Assembly: GCA_017994115.1 (NCBI GenBank)
Contig: JAGOLK010000012.1
Location: forward strand, 1 to 32,813
Source of the DNA: Clostridia bacterium
GTDB lineage: Bacteria > Bacillota > Clostridia > Lutisporales > Lutisporaceae
Direction: 5' to 3'
Length of the DNA: 32,813 bases
Part shown: piece by piece, positions 32,221 to 32,813 of the stretch
Layout: each line of letters opens with the position of its first letter
How positions within the stretch are numbered: the stretch's first letter is position 1
The notes under the pieces: generated by a model
The model's input: the letters and a program-made list of their open reading frames with translations, nothing else
Told to the model about the DNA's origin: nothing
Database searches by the model: none
Position numbers and translations under genes: made by a program

Positions 32221-32813
32221 TTAGGTCTTGTCCAGATTCTGCATCTTCCTGGTTGCTATAACCTCTCTCATCGAGAGTTTTGAATCAAGCTCCAGAATAT
32301 ATGAGTTATGTATAATCCTATCCATTATTGCATCAGCTATTGTCGGGTCAGGGAAAAGCTCATACCACTGGCTTTGGGATATCTGTCCGGATAGGATCAT
32401 AGAACCCCTGTTGTAACGTGATTCTGCAATCTCCAGTATGTCCCGGCTTTCTTCCAGGGTGTATGACTTCAAGCCTATATCATCAAGTATAAGGAGACGG
32501 GTGCTTTGAAGTCCTTTCATAAACTTTGAATATTGGCCGTTGGACTTTGCTTCTTGAATTTCCAGAAGCAGCTCCGGAATTCTGAAGTACTTTACAGTAT
32601 AGCCTTTTCTGCATGCGCTATTGCCGAAGGCACAAATCAAGTAAGTTTTTCCGCTGCCGGTCTTTCCGGTAGTGATGATATTCAGCGATTTTTCGATGAA
32701 ATCACAGCTTGCGAGTTCAAGGATTGACTGCTTATTAATAGTTCTATTGGAGGAATAATCTATATCTTCGATGCAGGCATTTAAGCCAAGGTTAGCATTC
32801 CTAAGCAAGCGTT
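32221..32813 (-). CDS. istB: IstB-like ATPase of IS21 family, N-terminus beyond the window
   Basis: 197 codons are visible; the frame is open at the right edge, and about 50 N-terminal residues are missing compared with the usual IstB of roughly 250. The visible part starts in the ACIEDIDY region and has Walker A TGKTGSGKT, Walker B LLILDDIG and DPTIADAIMDRIIHNSYILEL, all typical of IstB. IstB is a DnaA/DnaC-like AAA+ helper that assembles on target DNA and stimulates the IstA transposase. The stop is 54 bases from the terminal repeats. No frame disruption is seen in the visible part. Confidence 0.93.
   Translation of the reverse strand, partial: RLLRNANLGLNACIEDIDYSSNRTINKQSILELASCDFIEKSLNIITTGKTGSGKTYLICAFGNSACRKGYTVKYFRIPELLLEIQEAKSNGQYSKFMKGLQSTRLLILDDIGLKSYTLEESRDILEIAESRYNRGSMILSGQISQSQWYELFPDPTIADAIMDRIIHNSYILELDSKLSMREVIATRKMQNLDKT

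Larger units (their letters stand above)
32090..32813 (-). mobile_element. IS21-family insertion sequence, one end, truncated by the window
   Basis: The inner boundary is set at TGCGTATACCGG (32090), which has the TG start expected for an IS21 terminus. Inward come three 22-bp tandem repeats and then istB. The istA transposase gene and the other terminus should lie beyond the right edge, so completeness and target duplication cannot be judged. The exact boundary is inferred from the repeat pattern. Confidence 0.75.

Noticed and set aside
1-32813. tRNA, rRNA or known structured RNA genes
   Set aside because: I saw no cloverleaf with TPsiC-like arms or ribosomal segment; the two large palindromes do not match any RNA class that I recognise.

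Overview
The window reads as a chromosomal stretch of a low-to-mid GC Firmicute of the class Clostridia. The reasons are AGGAGG-type ribosome sites, frequent GTG and TTG starts, SLH surface proteins, YesM/YesN-type two-component proteins, CUT1 sugar transporters without their own ATPase, and a uvrBA / minJ-like / ctp / ftsX / ftsE order that matches the Bacillus subtilis neighbourhood. Nearly all genes lie on the minus strand; the exceptions are a four-gene plus-strand block (22.9-26.6 kb) and one small gene at 16.9 kb.

Region 1 (1-9.2 kb, minus strand) is a carbohydrate uptake and sensing locus. A LplB-type permease, a YtcP/MalG-type permease and a LipO-type lipoprotein form an importer, followed by a YesL (DUF624) gene that runs off the left edge. 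Next to it is a second operon: a membrane-anchored, non-lipoprotein solute-binding protein, a YesM-type histidine kinase and a YesN-type AraC response regulator. I infer a three-part sensory system that controls the importer. No ATPase is encoded here; an MsmX/UgpC-type ATPase with a PucR/CdaR-like regulator lies at 14.6-16.8 kb and probably energises it. Two long imperfect palindromes (4.0-4.4 kb and 9.28-9.58 kb) fill the two large intergenic gaps.

Region 2 (9.6-19.6 kb and 26.7-29.4 kb) is the conserved chromosomal backbone: uvrA, uvrB (with a LexA-like SOS box and an extended -10 promoter), a MinJ-like PDZ membrane protein, a C-terminal processing protease, and then, after an insertion of about 7 kb, an EnvC/CwlO-like M23 hydrolase, ftsX and ftsE. 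FtsEX plus the coiled-coil hydrolase should form a division or elongation peptidoglycan hydrolase module.

Region 3 (19.7-26.6 kb) is the insertion. It has a znuA-znuC-znuB-fur/zur zinc operon with a clear promoter and a 7-1-7 Fur-family operator. Diverging from it are two tandem PAS-AraC regulators with nearly identical DNA-binding halves, a PAS-only relative, and a secreted SLH-domain protein. This PAS/AraC/SLH group is the least familiar part of the window.

Region 4 (29.6-32.8 kb) has a NudC-type NADH pyrophosphatase, a PRK06851-like ATPase whose second P-loop has decayed, a receiver-like protein lacking the phosphorylation site, and the end of an IS21-family insertion sequence (istB plus 22-bp terminal repeats) that runs off the right edge.
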